Source of the DNA: SZUA-448 sp964602475
GTDB taxonomy: Bacteria; Bacillota; Clostridia; Lachnospirales; Lachnospiraceae
Length of the DNA: 11,454 nt
Assembly: GCA_964602475.1 (NCBI GenBank)
Contig: CAZRRN010000069.1
Coordinates: 1-11,454, forward strand
Reading direction: 5' to 3'
Below, in pieces: positions 1 to 5,834 of this stretch (positions are counted from its first letter, which is position 1; each line of letters starts with the position of its first letter). Both the position numbers and the translations under genes were made by a program. The notes below the pieces were generated by a model, which ran no database searches, was not told the DNA's origin, and worked only from the letters and a program-made list of their open reading frames with translations.

Positions 1-75
1 AGGTGCTTCTTCTTTATCTATTTAATTTTTCCTACAAAAACTTTACCCTAGCTAGTGCTTAATTTACAAAAATAG

Positions 76-104
76 TTGTCGAAAAAGAAGTTTTGTAATA
101 TACT
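76..104 (+). promoter_or_regulatory. Candidate sigma-A promoter for the amidase-rdgB-phosphoesterase operon
   Basis: A -35-like TTGTCG at 76-81 and a -10-like TATACT at 99-104 are separated by 17 bases. This would start transcription near 111, about 50 bases before the TTG start at 163. The -35 matches 4 of 6 consensus positions and the -10 matches 5 of 6. Bases 1-75 are AT-rich and show no coding region. Confidence 0.6.
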
Positions 105-162
105 GTTTAAGTTATATCTTTAATACCGTTTATATGCTTGGAATGGTCCGTGGAGGCTTTAC

Positions 163-1401
163 TTGAAAAACCATAGAATAATAAAATATATAACTTTGTA
201 CTGTCTGGCACTTCTGGTCAGTGCAGGAGTACTTGTGTTTGCAAAGGACGGATTAGATTCGAATCATGCAGCAACAGCTACTCCGTCTGCCCAGATTACC
301 TTAACGGATGTGGTAACACCGACTTTTGAGGCACCGGAGCCGACCAGTGAGCCAAGTCCGACTGCTGAACCTGCAACACCCACTGCACCGCCGACTCCGA
401 CAGAAACTATACCGGCAGATGCGTGGGAACAGCTCGGCATTCTGGTTTCTGATGAATGGAAGGAATTGGTCGGAGAACGCTGTATCATTATGGATAAACC
501 GGAAGCTTGTCTGCAGGAAGGTACGGTTGAAACCCTTCTTGAGGATTTGGCAGTAAATCGGAGTATTCGTCTGACCCTTCGCAATTGTGCAGAGACCGAA
601 ATTACAGAAGAAAATCTGCAGAGAATTGCCGGGGAGCTTTTTTTTACAGGAGAATCAAAGGAAGGCGACCCCCTGGAAAAGCTGACCATCTATCAAAAGA
701 CAGAAGAGGACAAAAGCACAACGCTTGTGTTGGAAATGAAGCTTAACAGTACCTATGTTTACCGTCTGTACGAGACCGAGGAACAGTATTTTATTTCGCT
801 GATTCCGGCTAAACAGGTATACGGTAAAATCATTGTTCTTGATGCAGGACATGGAGGCTGGGACAACGGAACTTCCTCCGCAGACGGAAGATACAGGGAA
901 AAAGACATGAACCTTAGTATCCTTCTGAAGCTGAAAGCGCTTCTCGACCAAGAGGAGGATATAACGGTATACTGTACCAGGACAACAGATTGTTTTATCG
1001 CTCTTTCCGATAGAATTGCCCTTGCCAATAATCTGAATGCTGATTTCTTCCTCAGTATACATTGCAATAATGCATATCAGAATCCGAATGCGAACGGAAC
1101 AGAGGTGCTTTATACAGAATTTCAGAATGACTGGTCCGGAGTAAATTCGAAAAAATTTGCTCAGCTTTGTCTGGAGGAATTAATTTCAGCACTTCAGCTA
1201 AGCAATCGTGGATTATTCAAACGGGGAACCAATCTGACAGTTCTGAATGAAGCGAAGGTTCCTGCAGCACTGGCAGAAATCGGATTTATGTCAAACGAAA
1301 GTGACCTTCAGGTAATTATCGATGAAAGTAAACAGGAACTGGCTGCAGAAGCGTTGTATAAAGCAGTATTAAAGGCTCTTGAGCTGAAAGGGAACGAATG
1401 A
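163..1401 (+). CDS. Membrane-anchored N-acetylmuramoyl-L-alanine amidase (Amidase_3 family)
   Basis: This is a zinc-dependent cell-wall hydrolase that cuts the bond between N-acetylmuramic acid and L-alanine in peptidoglycan, acting outside the membrane. The 412-residue product starts with a hydrophobic helix (about residues 6-27) that serves as an anchor or uncleaved signal. A Pro/Thr/Ser/Glu-rich spacer follows (about 38-84), then an uncharacterised middle segment (about 85-220), then the Amidase_3 domain (about 222-410). Expected zinc ligands are visible: H230 in DAGHGG, E246 in REKDMN and H300 in SIHCNN. The catalytic glutamate is E372 in AEIGFMSN. No SPOR, LysM or SH3 wall-binding domain is seen. 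The start is TTG at 163, preceded by TGGAGG at 151-156; no usable ATG lies between that site and the hydrophobic helix. The stop overlaps the next start as ATGA. A CwlD-like sporulation role is possible but not shown. Confidence 0.93.
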   Translation: MKNHRIIKYITLYCLALLVSAGVLVFAKDGLDSNHAATATPSAQITLTDVVTPTFEAPEPTSEPSPTAEPATPTAPPTPTETIPADAWEQLGILVSDEWKELVGERCIIMDKPEACLQEGTVETLLEDLAVNRSIRLTLRNCAETEITEENLQRIAGELFFTGESKEGDPLEKLTIYQKTEEDKSTTLVLEMKLNSTYVYRLYETEEQYFISLIPAKQVYGKIIVLDAGHGGWDNGTSSADGRYREKDMNLSILLKLKALLDQEEDITVYCTRTTDCFIALSDRIALANNLNADFFLSIHCNNAYQNPNANGTEVLYTEFQNDWSGVNSKKFAQLCLEELISALQLSNRGLFKRGTNLTVLNEAKVPAALAEIGFMSNESDLQVIIDESKQELAAEALYKAVLKALELKGNE

Positions 1402-2027
1402 AAACAATAATTTTCGCAACGTCTAACGAAGGGAAAATAAAAGAAATACGAGCATTGCTTTCTGACCTTTCCTGCCGTGTGCTGTCGATGAAAGAAGCAG
1501 GAGTAGACATTAAGATTGAGGAGAATGGATCGACCTTTGAAGAAAATGCCGTAATAAAAGCAAAAGCAGTATTACAGGCTTATCTTGATAATAAAACCTC
1601 TGACACTGAGGAATTTCTTCCGGAAGAAATGCTTGTTGCTCTTGCAGACGATTCCGGACTGGAGGTTGATTATCTTAATAAGGAGCCAGGAATTTATTCT
1701 GCACGGTATATGGGTGAGGATACCTCATACGAGGTGAAAAATCAGGCAATTCTTGATCGGTTGAAGGGAGTTTTGGACGAACAGCGAACCGCAAGGTTCG
1801 TCTGTGCAATTGCATGTGTTTGGCCGGATGGCCGGACCGAAGTAGTTCGGGATACCATTGAAGGAAGAATCGGGGACAGAATCAGCGGAAGTAACGGTTT
1901 TGGCTATGATCCGATTTTTTATGTTCCGGAATATGGCTGTACCAGCGCAGAACTGTCGCCTGAGGAGAAGAACAGAATTAGTCACAGGGCAAAGGCTATC
2001 TGCAGAATAAAGGAGTACCTTAGGTGA
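1398..2027 (+). CDS. rdgB: Non-canonical purine NTP pyrophosphatase, RdgB/HAM1 family
   Basis: This enzyme hydrolyses ITP, dITP and XTP to the monophosphate and pyrophosphate, which keeps deaminated purines out of DNA and RNA; it is cytoplasmic. The 209-residue length is typical of the family. Visible hallmarks are the N-terminal ATSNEGKIKE segment (residues 7-16) with the nucleotide-binding SNxGK motif, E50, the LADDSGLEVD motif (82-91) with D84 and D85, GFGYDP (167-172) and SHR (195-197). The ATG overlaps the amidase stop by four bases (ATGA), so the two genes should be translationally coupled. The stop in turn overlaps the next gene's GTG as GTGA. Confidence 0.95.
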   Translation: MKTIIFATSNEGKIKEIRALLSDLSCRVLSMKEAGVDIKIEENGSTFEENAVIKAKAVLQAYLDNKTSDTEEFLPEEMLVALADDSGLEVDYLNKEPGIYSARYMGEDTSYEVKNQAILDRLKGVLDEQRTARFVCAIACVWPDGRTEVVRDTIEGRIGDRISGSNGFGYDPIFYVPEYGCTSAELSPEEKNRISHRAKAICRIKEYLR

Positions 2028-2500
2028 AAATTCTGGTAATCAGCGATACTCATGGAAAAATATCCAATTTGGAACGTCTTCTGGAGCGTATCCGCCCGAT
2101 TGATCTTCTGCTGCATCTTGGCGATATCGAAAACGACAAAGAACAGGTAAAACAGCTGGCAGGCTGCCGGGTTGAGGCAGTTTCGGGAAATAACGACTGG
2201 CTGGGCAGAGATCCGAGAGAGCTTATTTTGGAGCTTGGCAGGCACCGGATTTTGATGACGCACGGTCATCGCTTTTCTGTGTATTACGGGACAGAACAGC
2301 TGAAGGAGCATGCAAGAGAGAATAAAGCAGATGTGGTGATATACGGTCATACGCATATACCTGAGATGGATCTTTCCGGTGATATCTGGGTAATGAATCC
2401 GGGCAGTATTTCCTATCCTCGCGGAGGCAGCCGGTATTCATATATTGTGATGGATCTGGATTCAAAAGGAGAACTCCATCCGACGTTGTTCTCGTTATAG
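2024..2500 (+). CDS. YfcE/MJ0936-type metallophosphoesterase
   Basis: This is a small calcineurin-like phosphodiesterase of 158 residues, a typical length for the YfcE/MJ0936 group. The two-metal site can be read directly: D8 and H10 in SDTHG, D34 in LGDIE, N56 in GNND, H80 in MTHGH, and H109 plus H111 in YGHTH. Homologues hydrolyse phosphodiesters such as bis-pNPP in vitro, and the physiological substrate is generally unknown. The GTG start at 2024 overlaps the rdgB stop (GTGA); an AGGAG-like site lies about 9 bases upstream in the end of rdgB. Pairing with rdgB suggests nucleotide housekeeping, but that is inference. Confidence 0.92.
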   Translation: MKILVISDTHGKISNLERLLERIRPIDLLLHLGDIENDKEQVKQLAGCRVEAVSGNNDWLGRDPRELILELGRHRILMTHGHRFSVYYGTEQLKEHARENKADVVIYGHTHIPEMDLSGDIWVMNPGSISYPRGGSRYSYIVMDLDSKGELHPTLFSL

Positions 2501-2583
2501 TATTCTGTGAATAAAGGGATTGTTGCTTTTGTATTAATTATATATTTAATATGCAAAAATATTAAAAATCGCATAAAAAACAG

Positions 2584-2612
2584 TTGACATTCTGGAAACC
2601 CTAATATATAAT
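2584..2612 (+). promoter_or_regulatory. Consensus sigma-A promoter of the tRNA cluster
   Basis: A perfect -35 (TTGACA, 2584-2589) and a perfect -10 (TATAAT, 2607-2612) are separated by 17 bases. Transcription would start near 2619, about 40 bases upstream of tRNA-Pro. An unmodified consensus fits a strong stable-RNA promoter. The AT-rich 2501-2583 stretch upstream could act as an UP-like element, but no clear terminator for the preceding operon is seen there. Confidence 0.9.
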
Positions 2613-2659
2613 ATGCTATGCGTCACGCAAAGAGGTGTCTTTCTCCGGAGTAGCGGAAG

Positions 2660-2734
2660 CGGGGTGTAGCGCAGCTTGGCTAGCGTGCTTGATTTGGGAT
2701 CAAGAGGTCGCAGGTTCGAATCCTGTCACCCCGA
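2660..2734 (+). tRNA. tRNA-Pro (anticodon TGG)
   Basis: The acceptor stem CGGGGTG (2660-2666) pairs with CACCCCG (2727-2733), with discriminator A at 2734. The anticodon arm is CTTGA-TTTGGGA-TCAAG, giving anticodon TGG. The T arm carries GGTTCGAATCC. The CCA end is not encoded. Confidence 0.96.
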
Positions 2735-2755
2735 TACAAGTTAATATTTTATTAT

Positions 2756-2826
2756 GCGGGTGTAGTTCAATGGTAGAACACTAGCCTTCCAAGCTAGACA
2801 CGTGGGTTCGATTCCCATCACCCGCT
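2756..2826 (+). tRNA. tRNA-Gly (anticodon TCC)
   Basis: GCGGGTG (2756-2762) pairs with CACCCGC (2819-2825), with discriminator T at 2826. The anticodon arm is CTAGC-CTTCCAA-GCTAG, giving TCC. The T loop is TTCGATT. The CCA end is not encoded. Confidence 0.96.
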
Positions 2827-2851
2827 TCTTGAATGTTTATATTCAAGTTGT

Positions 2852-2925
2852 GTGCTAGTAGCTCAGTTGGATAGAGCAACGGCCTTCTAAGCCGTGTGTC
2901 GGGGGTTCGAATCCCTTCTGGCACG
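2852..2925 (+). tRNA. tRNA-Arg (anticodon TCT)
   Basis: GTGCTAG (2852-2858) pairs with CTGGCAC (2918-2924), including one G-T wobble, with discriminator G at 2925. The anticodon arm is ACGGC-CTTCTAA-GCCGT, giving TCT. The D arm (AGCTCAGTTGG) and T loop (TTCGAAT) are canonical. The CCA end is not encoded. Confidence 0.96.
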
Positions 2926-2941
2926 TTGGATTCAATTGTAT

Positions 2942-3016
2942 GGTGGATATAGCGCAATTGGTCAGAGCGCCAGATTGTGGTTCTGGAGGTTGAGGGTTCA
3001 AGTCCCTCTATCCACC
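2942..3016 (+). tRNA. tRNA-His (anticodon GTG)
   Basis: GTGGATA (2943-2949) pairs with TATCCAC (3009-3015). An extra G at 2942 (position -1) faces C73 at 3016, the identity pair specific to tRNA-His. The anticodon arm is CCAGA-TTGTGGT-TCTGG, giving GTG. The CCA end is not encoded. Confidence 0.96.
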
Positions 3017-3043
3017 CTAACATTCGCTTATTGCGGACGTTTG

Positions 3044-3076
3044 AAGTCTTTTGTCAGTAGGCAAAAGACTTTTTTT
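3044..3076 (+). terminator. Terminator-like hairpin inside the tRNA cluster
   Basis: AAGTCTTTTG (3044-3053) pairs perfectly with CAAAAGACTT (3062-3071). Two further inner pairs (T3054-G3061, C3055-G3060) close a four-base loop, and a run of seven T follows at 3070-3076. This has the form of an intrinsic terminator between tRNA-His and tRNA-Gln. No convincing new promoter is visible in the short gap before tRNA-Gln, so it may be leaky, or may set a lower level of the last two tRNAs. Confidence 0.75.
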
Positions 3077-3093
3077 GAAAGTAAATGTTTTAT

Positions 3094-3165
3094 TGGGCTA
3101 TCGCCAAGCGGTAAGGCACAGGACTTTGACTCCTGCATTCGCTGGTTCGAATCCAGTTAGCCCAG
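3094..3165 (+). tRNA. tRNA-Gln (anticodon TTG)
   Basis: TGGGCTA (3094-3100) pairs with TAGCCCA (3158-3164), with discriminator G at 3165. The U1-A72 pair is typical of tRNA-Gln. The anticodon arm is CAGGA-CTTTGAC-TCCTG, giving TTG. The CCA end is not encoded. Confidence 0.96.
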
Positions 3166-3169
3166 TTAC

Positions 3170-3249
<80 letters not shown>

Positions 3250-3251
3250 TG

Positions 3252-3291
3252 AAAAGGGTTCTCCGTACGACAACGACGGAGAACCCTTTTT
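3252..3291 (+). terminator. Intrinsic terminator of the tRNA cluster
   Basis: A perfect 15-base-pair stem is formed by 3252-3266 (AAAAGGGTTCTCCGT) and 3276-3290, with a nine-base loop. The descending arm ends in TTTT and continues into TTTATTT. The A/T-flanked stem could also work in the opposite direction. Confidence 0.92.
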
Positions 3292-3358
3292 ATTTCACGT
3301 TACAGAAAACAGGATTTGAGTCTATTAATCTCATCATCAAACAACAACGCTTCCCGGC

Positions 3359-3387
3359 TTGACAAGTGCGAGCTACATCTTTATAAT
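3359..3387 (+). promoter_or_regulatory. Consensus sigma-A promoter of the membrane-protein/lar operon
   Basis: TTGACA (3359-3364) and TATAAT (3382-3387) are separated by 17 bases, a perfect consensus match. Transcription would start near 3394, leaving a leader of about 110 bases before the first gene. No other convincing promoter was found between here and 10949, so this may drive everything from 3503 to 10964. Between the upstream terminator and this promoter (3292-3358) nothing else is recognised. Confidence 0.88.
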
Positions 3388-3423
3388 TATTTTGTTCGAC
3401 AGAAGAGAATTAACAGGACACAA

Positions 3424-3459
3424 ATGAATATTTTGGAAGACATCAAACCGTCTGATTGA
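3424..3459 (+). CDS. Possible 11-codon leader ORF in the operon's 5' leader
   Basis: An ATG at 3424 opens a short frame encoding MNILEDIKPSD and ending in TGA at 3457-3459. AGGA at 3415-3418 lies five bases upstream, a plausible but weak ribosome binding site. It sits inside the roughly 110-base leader. No run of one regulatory codon and no clear attenuator hairpin follow, so it may be chance. Confidence 0.2.
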   Translation: MNILEDIKPSD

Positions 3460-3502
3460 TTTACTTTCAGCAGACAAAGTGAACGCTTTATAAGGAGGAA
3501 AT

Positions 3503-3904
3503 ATGGCTTGTTTTTTAGTACCTGCAGCTGAAGCACTTGTTACAACAGTGATAAAAAAGGCAGCAAAATCAAAAGAATCGACAGCGTGTACTACAGAGGA
3601 TTGTATTCAGGAGAATAAGGAGACACGAATACCGTTTTCCAGAAAGCTTGGCTGGCTTACCAATCTGCTCTGTGGCGGATCGGCACTGCTTGCATTTGAA
3701 CATTTGTGGCACGGAGAGGTAACACCGTGGTTTCCGTTCCTGACAGCAGCGGGTAATACGGCTGATACGGCAGAGATGCTACATGAGATGTCAACGGTCG
3801 GAGTTTCCATGGCTGCCCTGATTACGTTTGTCTGGGGTGGTATGCTTGTTGTATCGGGAATAATGGAAAGAAAAGCAGAAAAAGTGCAGCCGGAATCCAA
3901 ATAA
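3503..3904 (+). CDS. Unrecognised small membrane protein (133 aa), first gene of lar-linked operon
   Basis: I do not recognise the family. The 133-residue product has an N-terminal hydrophobic helix (about 1-18, MACFLVPAAEALVTT), a charged segment (about 19-49) with cysteines C29 and C34, a second hydrophobic stretch (about 51-69), a polar loop with several tryptophans, prolines and acidic residues (70-97), a third helix (about 99-120), and a lysine-rich tail. The start has a strong AGGAGG at 3493-3498, four bases upstream. The next gene follows after 36 bases with its own strong site. It is a hydrophobic partner of the next protein in a two-gene membrane module that precedes larE; a role in nickel or substrate handling is only a guess. 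Confidence 0.85.
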   Translation: MACFLVPAAEALVTTVIKKAAKSKESTACTTEDCIQENKETRIPFSRKLGWLTNLLCGGSALLAFEHLWHGEVTPWFPFLTAAGNTADTAEMLHEMSTVGVSMAALITFVWGGMLVVSGIMERKAEKVQPESK

Positions 3905-3940
3905 CCATCGGCACCTGTTGATTGAATAGGAGGAAACGGC

Positions 3941-4255
3941 ATGACCTTGCTTACTACGGTATTTGCTGCAGTAATCTGTACGGTAATCTGGTACAAGAAT
4001 GCTCCAAAGAATGAGATGAAGGTTGGAATTCTCTGCTGGCTGTACTGGGGAGCCGCTTTAATGTGGCTGGTGGATGCCATCTTCGAATACGCAGAGCTTG
4101 GTGCGGAATATTTTACACCGGCACCGGAAGAAATGCTCAATGATTTTTATCTGGGGCTTTCAGCTGTGGCGCTTGGGCTGGTTATCTGGCTTATCATCGT
4201 ACTGGTAAAAGACCCAAAGGGTGTAATCAGAGAAGCATTGTTTCATAAAAAATAA
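3941..4255 (+). CDS. Unrecognised three-helix membrane protein (104 aa)
   Basis: I do not recognise the family. The 104 residues contain three hydrophobic stretches (about 2-17, 27-47 and 69-90) and a lysine-containing C-terminus, with an acidic loop (about 49-68, EYAELGAEYF and PAPEE) between helices two and three. The start is supported by AGGAGG at 3928-3933 with a seven-base spacer. It lies 36 bases after the 133-residue membrane protein and 82 bases before larE, same strand. The two membrane proteins probably act together, given their size, spacing and similar layout, but nothing in the sequence fixes a function. Confidence 0.85.
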   Translation: MTLLTTVFAAVICTVIWYKNAPKNEMKVGILCWLYWGAALMWLVDAIFEYAELGAEYFTPAPEEMLNDFYLGLSAVALGLVIWLIIVLVKDPKGVIREALFHKK

Positions 4256-4262
4256 TTTAACA

Positions 4263-4298
4263 TATGGCGGTTCCTTTGCATTTTTCGGAACCGCCATA
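4263..4298 (+). other. Perfect 12-bp hairpin between the membrane genes and larE
   Basis: TATGGCGGTTCC (4263-4274) pairs perfectly with GGAACCGCCATA (4287-4298) around a 12-base loop. No T-run follows on the + strand (AGTTTAC), so it is not a typical intrinsic terminator. It could stabilise an upstream mRNA end, act as a partial or factor-assisted terminator, or mark a processing site that sets different levels for the two halves of the operon. Confidence 0.7.
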
Positions 4299-4337
4299 AG
4301 TTTACAGGCTGATTTTACCGAAGGAAGGGAGCAAGAG

Positions 4338-5138
4338 ATGGAACTTGCAGCTTTTTTTGCAGAGCATCCCAAAGCAGCGATTGCGTTTTCCGGCGGAGTT
4401 GATTCTGTTTATCTGCTGTATGCAGCAGTGACCTATGGAAAAGAAATCCATGCATACTATGTAAATTCTGCTTTTCAGCCCACATTTGAACGCAGGGATG
4501 CCATACGGGCAGCAAAGGAGCTTGGAGCGGAAATGACAGTGCTTGATCTGGATATTCTGTCCGAGCCGGAGATTACAAGGAACCCTGCCGATCGTTGTTA
4601 TTACTGTAAAAAGAAAATATTTTCAACGATTTATAAACGTGCAGCTGCGGATGGTTATTCTTTGCTTTTGGACGGAACAAATGCATCCGACGATACGGCA
4701 GAACGTCCGGGCATGCGGGCACTTGCCGAACTGGAAGTTCGTTCACCGCTGCGGGAATGTGGACTCAGTAAAACTGAAATCCGTCTGCGCTCAAGAAATG
4801 CAGGACTATTTACCTGGGACAAGCCGGCTTATGCCTGTCTGGCGACAAGGATTCCGGCGGGAACCGGGATTACGAAAGAACAGTTACAGAAGACGGAGAA
4901 AGCAGAGGAATATCTTACTTCGCTCGGACTATCGGATTTTCGGGTGCGAATATTTGATATGGCTGCAAGAATTCAGGTTACCGAGGCAGATATAGAGCTT
5001 GTTATAAGCAACAGAAGAGAGATTCTTGCGGCACTGAAAAAATACTATACAGCAGTAGTTTTGGATCTGGAGGTACGTAATGAACGGTTCGGTAAAACAG
5101 TTACTGATGGATGTGAGAGACAAAAAGACAACAGTTGA
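4338..5138 (+). CDS. larE: ATP-dependent sacrificial sulfur transferase LarE
   Basis: LarE adenylates the carboxylates of pyridinium-3,5-biscarboxylic acid mononucleotide and installs sulfur, the second stage of nickel-pincer nucleotide synthesis in the cytoplasm. The 266-residue protein has the PP-loop SGGVDS at residues 18-23, the family motif RCYYCKKKIF (86-95) with C87 and C90, DGTNASDD (112-119), and WDKPAYACLATR (160-171). C167 in that last motif aligns by context with the Lactobacillus plantarum LarE cysteine (C176) that gives up its sulfur and becomes dehydroalanine. No added C-terminal cysteine cluster is present, so the sacrificial rather than the iron-sulfur type is favoured. The start has AAGGAAGGGAG just upstream. 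The C-terminal 20 codons overlap larB by 59 bases. Confidence 0.94.
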   Translation: MELAAFFAEHPKAAIAFSGGVDSVYLLYAAVTYGKEIHAYYVNSAFQPTFERRDAIRAAKELGAEMTVLDLDILSEPEITRNPADRCYYCKKKIFSTIYKRAAADGYSLLLDGTNASDDTAERPGMRALAELEVRSPLRECGLSKTEIRLRSRNAGLFTWDKPAYACLATRIPAGTGITKEQLQKTEKAEEYLTSLGLSDFRVRIFDMAARIQVTEADIELVISNRREILAALKKYYTAVVLDLEVRNERFGKTVTDGCERQKDNS

Positions 5139-5829
5139 AGAAGCAGAATTAATTCTGAAGACCGCTCCGTTTGAAGATATCGGGTTCGCAAAGGTGGATC
5201 TTCACCGGAAGACCCGGCAGGGAGCCGCAGAAGTAATCTATGGTGCCGGGAAAACACCGGAACAGATCAGTTCTATTATTGAAGTTCTGCAACGAAATCA
5301 TCAGGAAACGGTTTTAATCACGAGGCTTTCGAAAGAAGCAGCGGAAGTGGTTGGCAGGGAGCTTGAGCTTAAATACTATGCGGATGCCCACATCGGAGTC
5401 GTTGGGACAATTCCGGTTCCGGACGGAATCGGTAAAATTGTCGTTGCAACCGGTGGGACAAGTGATATCCCGGTTGCAGAAGAAGCAGCGCTGACGGCAG
5501 AGGTTCTCGGAAATGAGGTAATCCGGCTGTATGATGTCGGGGTAGCGGGTCTTCACCGGCTGTTGTCACATCTTGAAGAATTAATGAGTGCCGATGTGAT
5601 TATTGCCATTGCCGGGATGGAGGGAGCGCTAGCCAGTGTGATCGGTGGGCTGGTCGACTGTCCTGTGATTGCCGTTCCTACAAGCGTCGGTTATGGAGCA
5701 TCGTTTGGTGGGATGTCCGCGTTGCTGTCGATGCTTAATTCCTGCGCTAGCGGAGTTTCGGTAGTTAATATTGACAATGGTTTTGGAGCAGGATATCTTG
5801 CGAGTATGATAAATCATAAAAAGGAGTAA
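5080..5829 (+). CDS. larB: LarB, nicotinic acid adenine dinucleotide carboxylase/hydrolase for NPN cofactor
   Basis: LarB performs the first step of nickel-pincer nucleotide synthesis. It carboxylates the pyridinium ring of nicotinic acid adenine dinucleotide at C5 and hydrolyses the phosphoanhydride, giving pyridinium-3,5-biscarboxylic acid mononucleotide. The 249 residues match the family length. The C-terminal half is a PurE-like (AIR carboxylase) domain with VVATGGTSDIPVAEEA (121-136), AGMEGALASVIGGL (178-191) and PTSVGYGASFGG (200-211). C222, just before VVNIDNGFGAG, corresponds by position to the C221 reported to form a substrate adduct in the L. plantarum enzyme. The ATG at 5080 follows GGAGG at 5069-5073 inside the larE end, so initiation occurs within translated larE message. 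Confidence 0.94.
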   Translation: MNGSVKQLLMDVRDKKTTVEEAELILKTAPFEDIGFAKVDLHRKTRQGAAEVIYGAGKTPEQISSIIEVLQRNHQETVLITRLSKEAAEVVGRELELKYYADAHIGVVGTIPVPDGIGKIVVATGGTSDIPVAEEAALTAEVLGNEVIRLYDVGVAGLHRLLSHLEELMSADVIIAIAGMEGALASVIGGLVDCPVIAVPTSVGYGASFGGMSALLSMLNSCASGVSVVNIDNGFGAGYLASMINHKKE

Positions 5830-5834
5830 GGAAT

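Noticed and set aside
264..689. A 141-codon minus-strand frame opposite the amidase
   Set aside because: Its Ser/Val/Gly-rich content mirrors the Pro/Thr-rich linker on the other strand, and no ribosome site is present.
2525..2575. AT-rich imperfect inverted repeat (TTTTGTATTAA with TTAATATGCAAAA) after the phosphoesterase as a terminator
   Set aside because: The stem is almost entirely A-T with a bulge and no following T-run; too weak to call.
2781..3160. Open frames on both strands across the tRNA cluster (80 and 88 codons)
   Set aside because: They run through six well-formed tRNA genes and have no ribosome site or protein-like composition; they are shadows of structural RNA.
3394..3502. 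Known riboswitch (for example nickel-cobalt NiCo type) in the lar-linked operon leader
   Set aside because: I could not find the paired G-rich motifs or the multi-stem junction expected; only one weak five-base pairing is visible.
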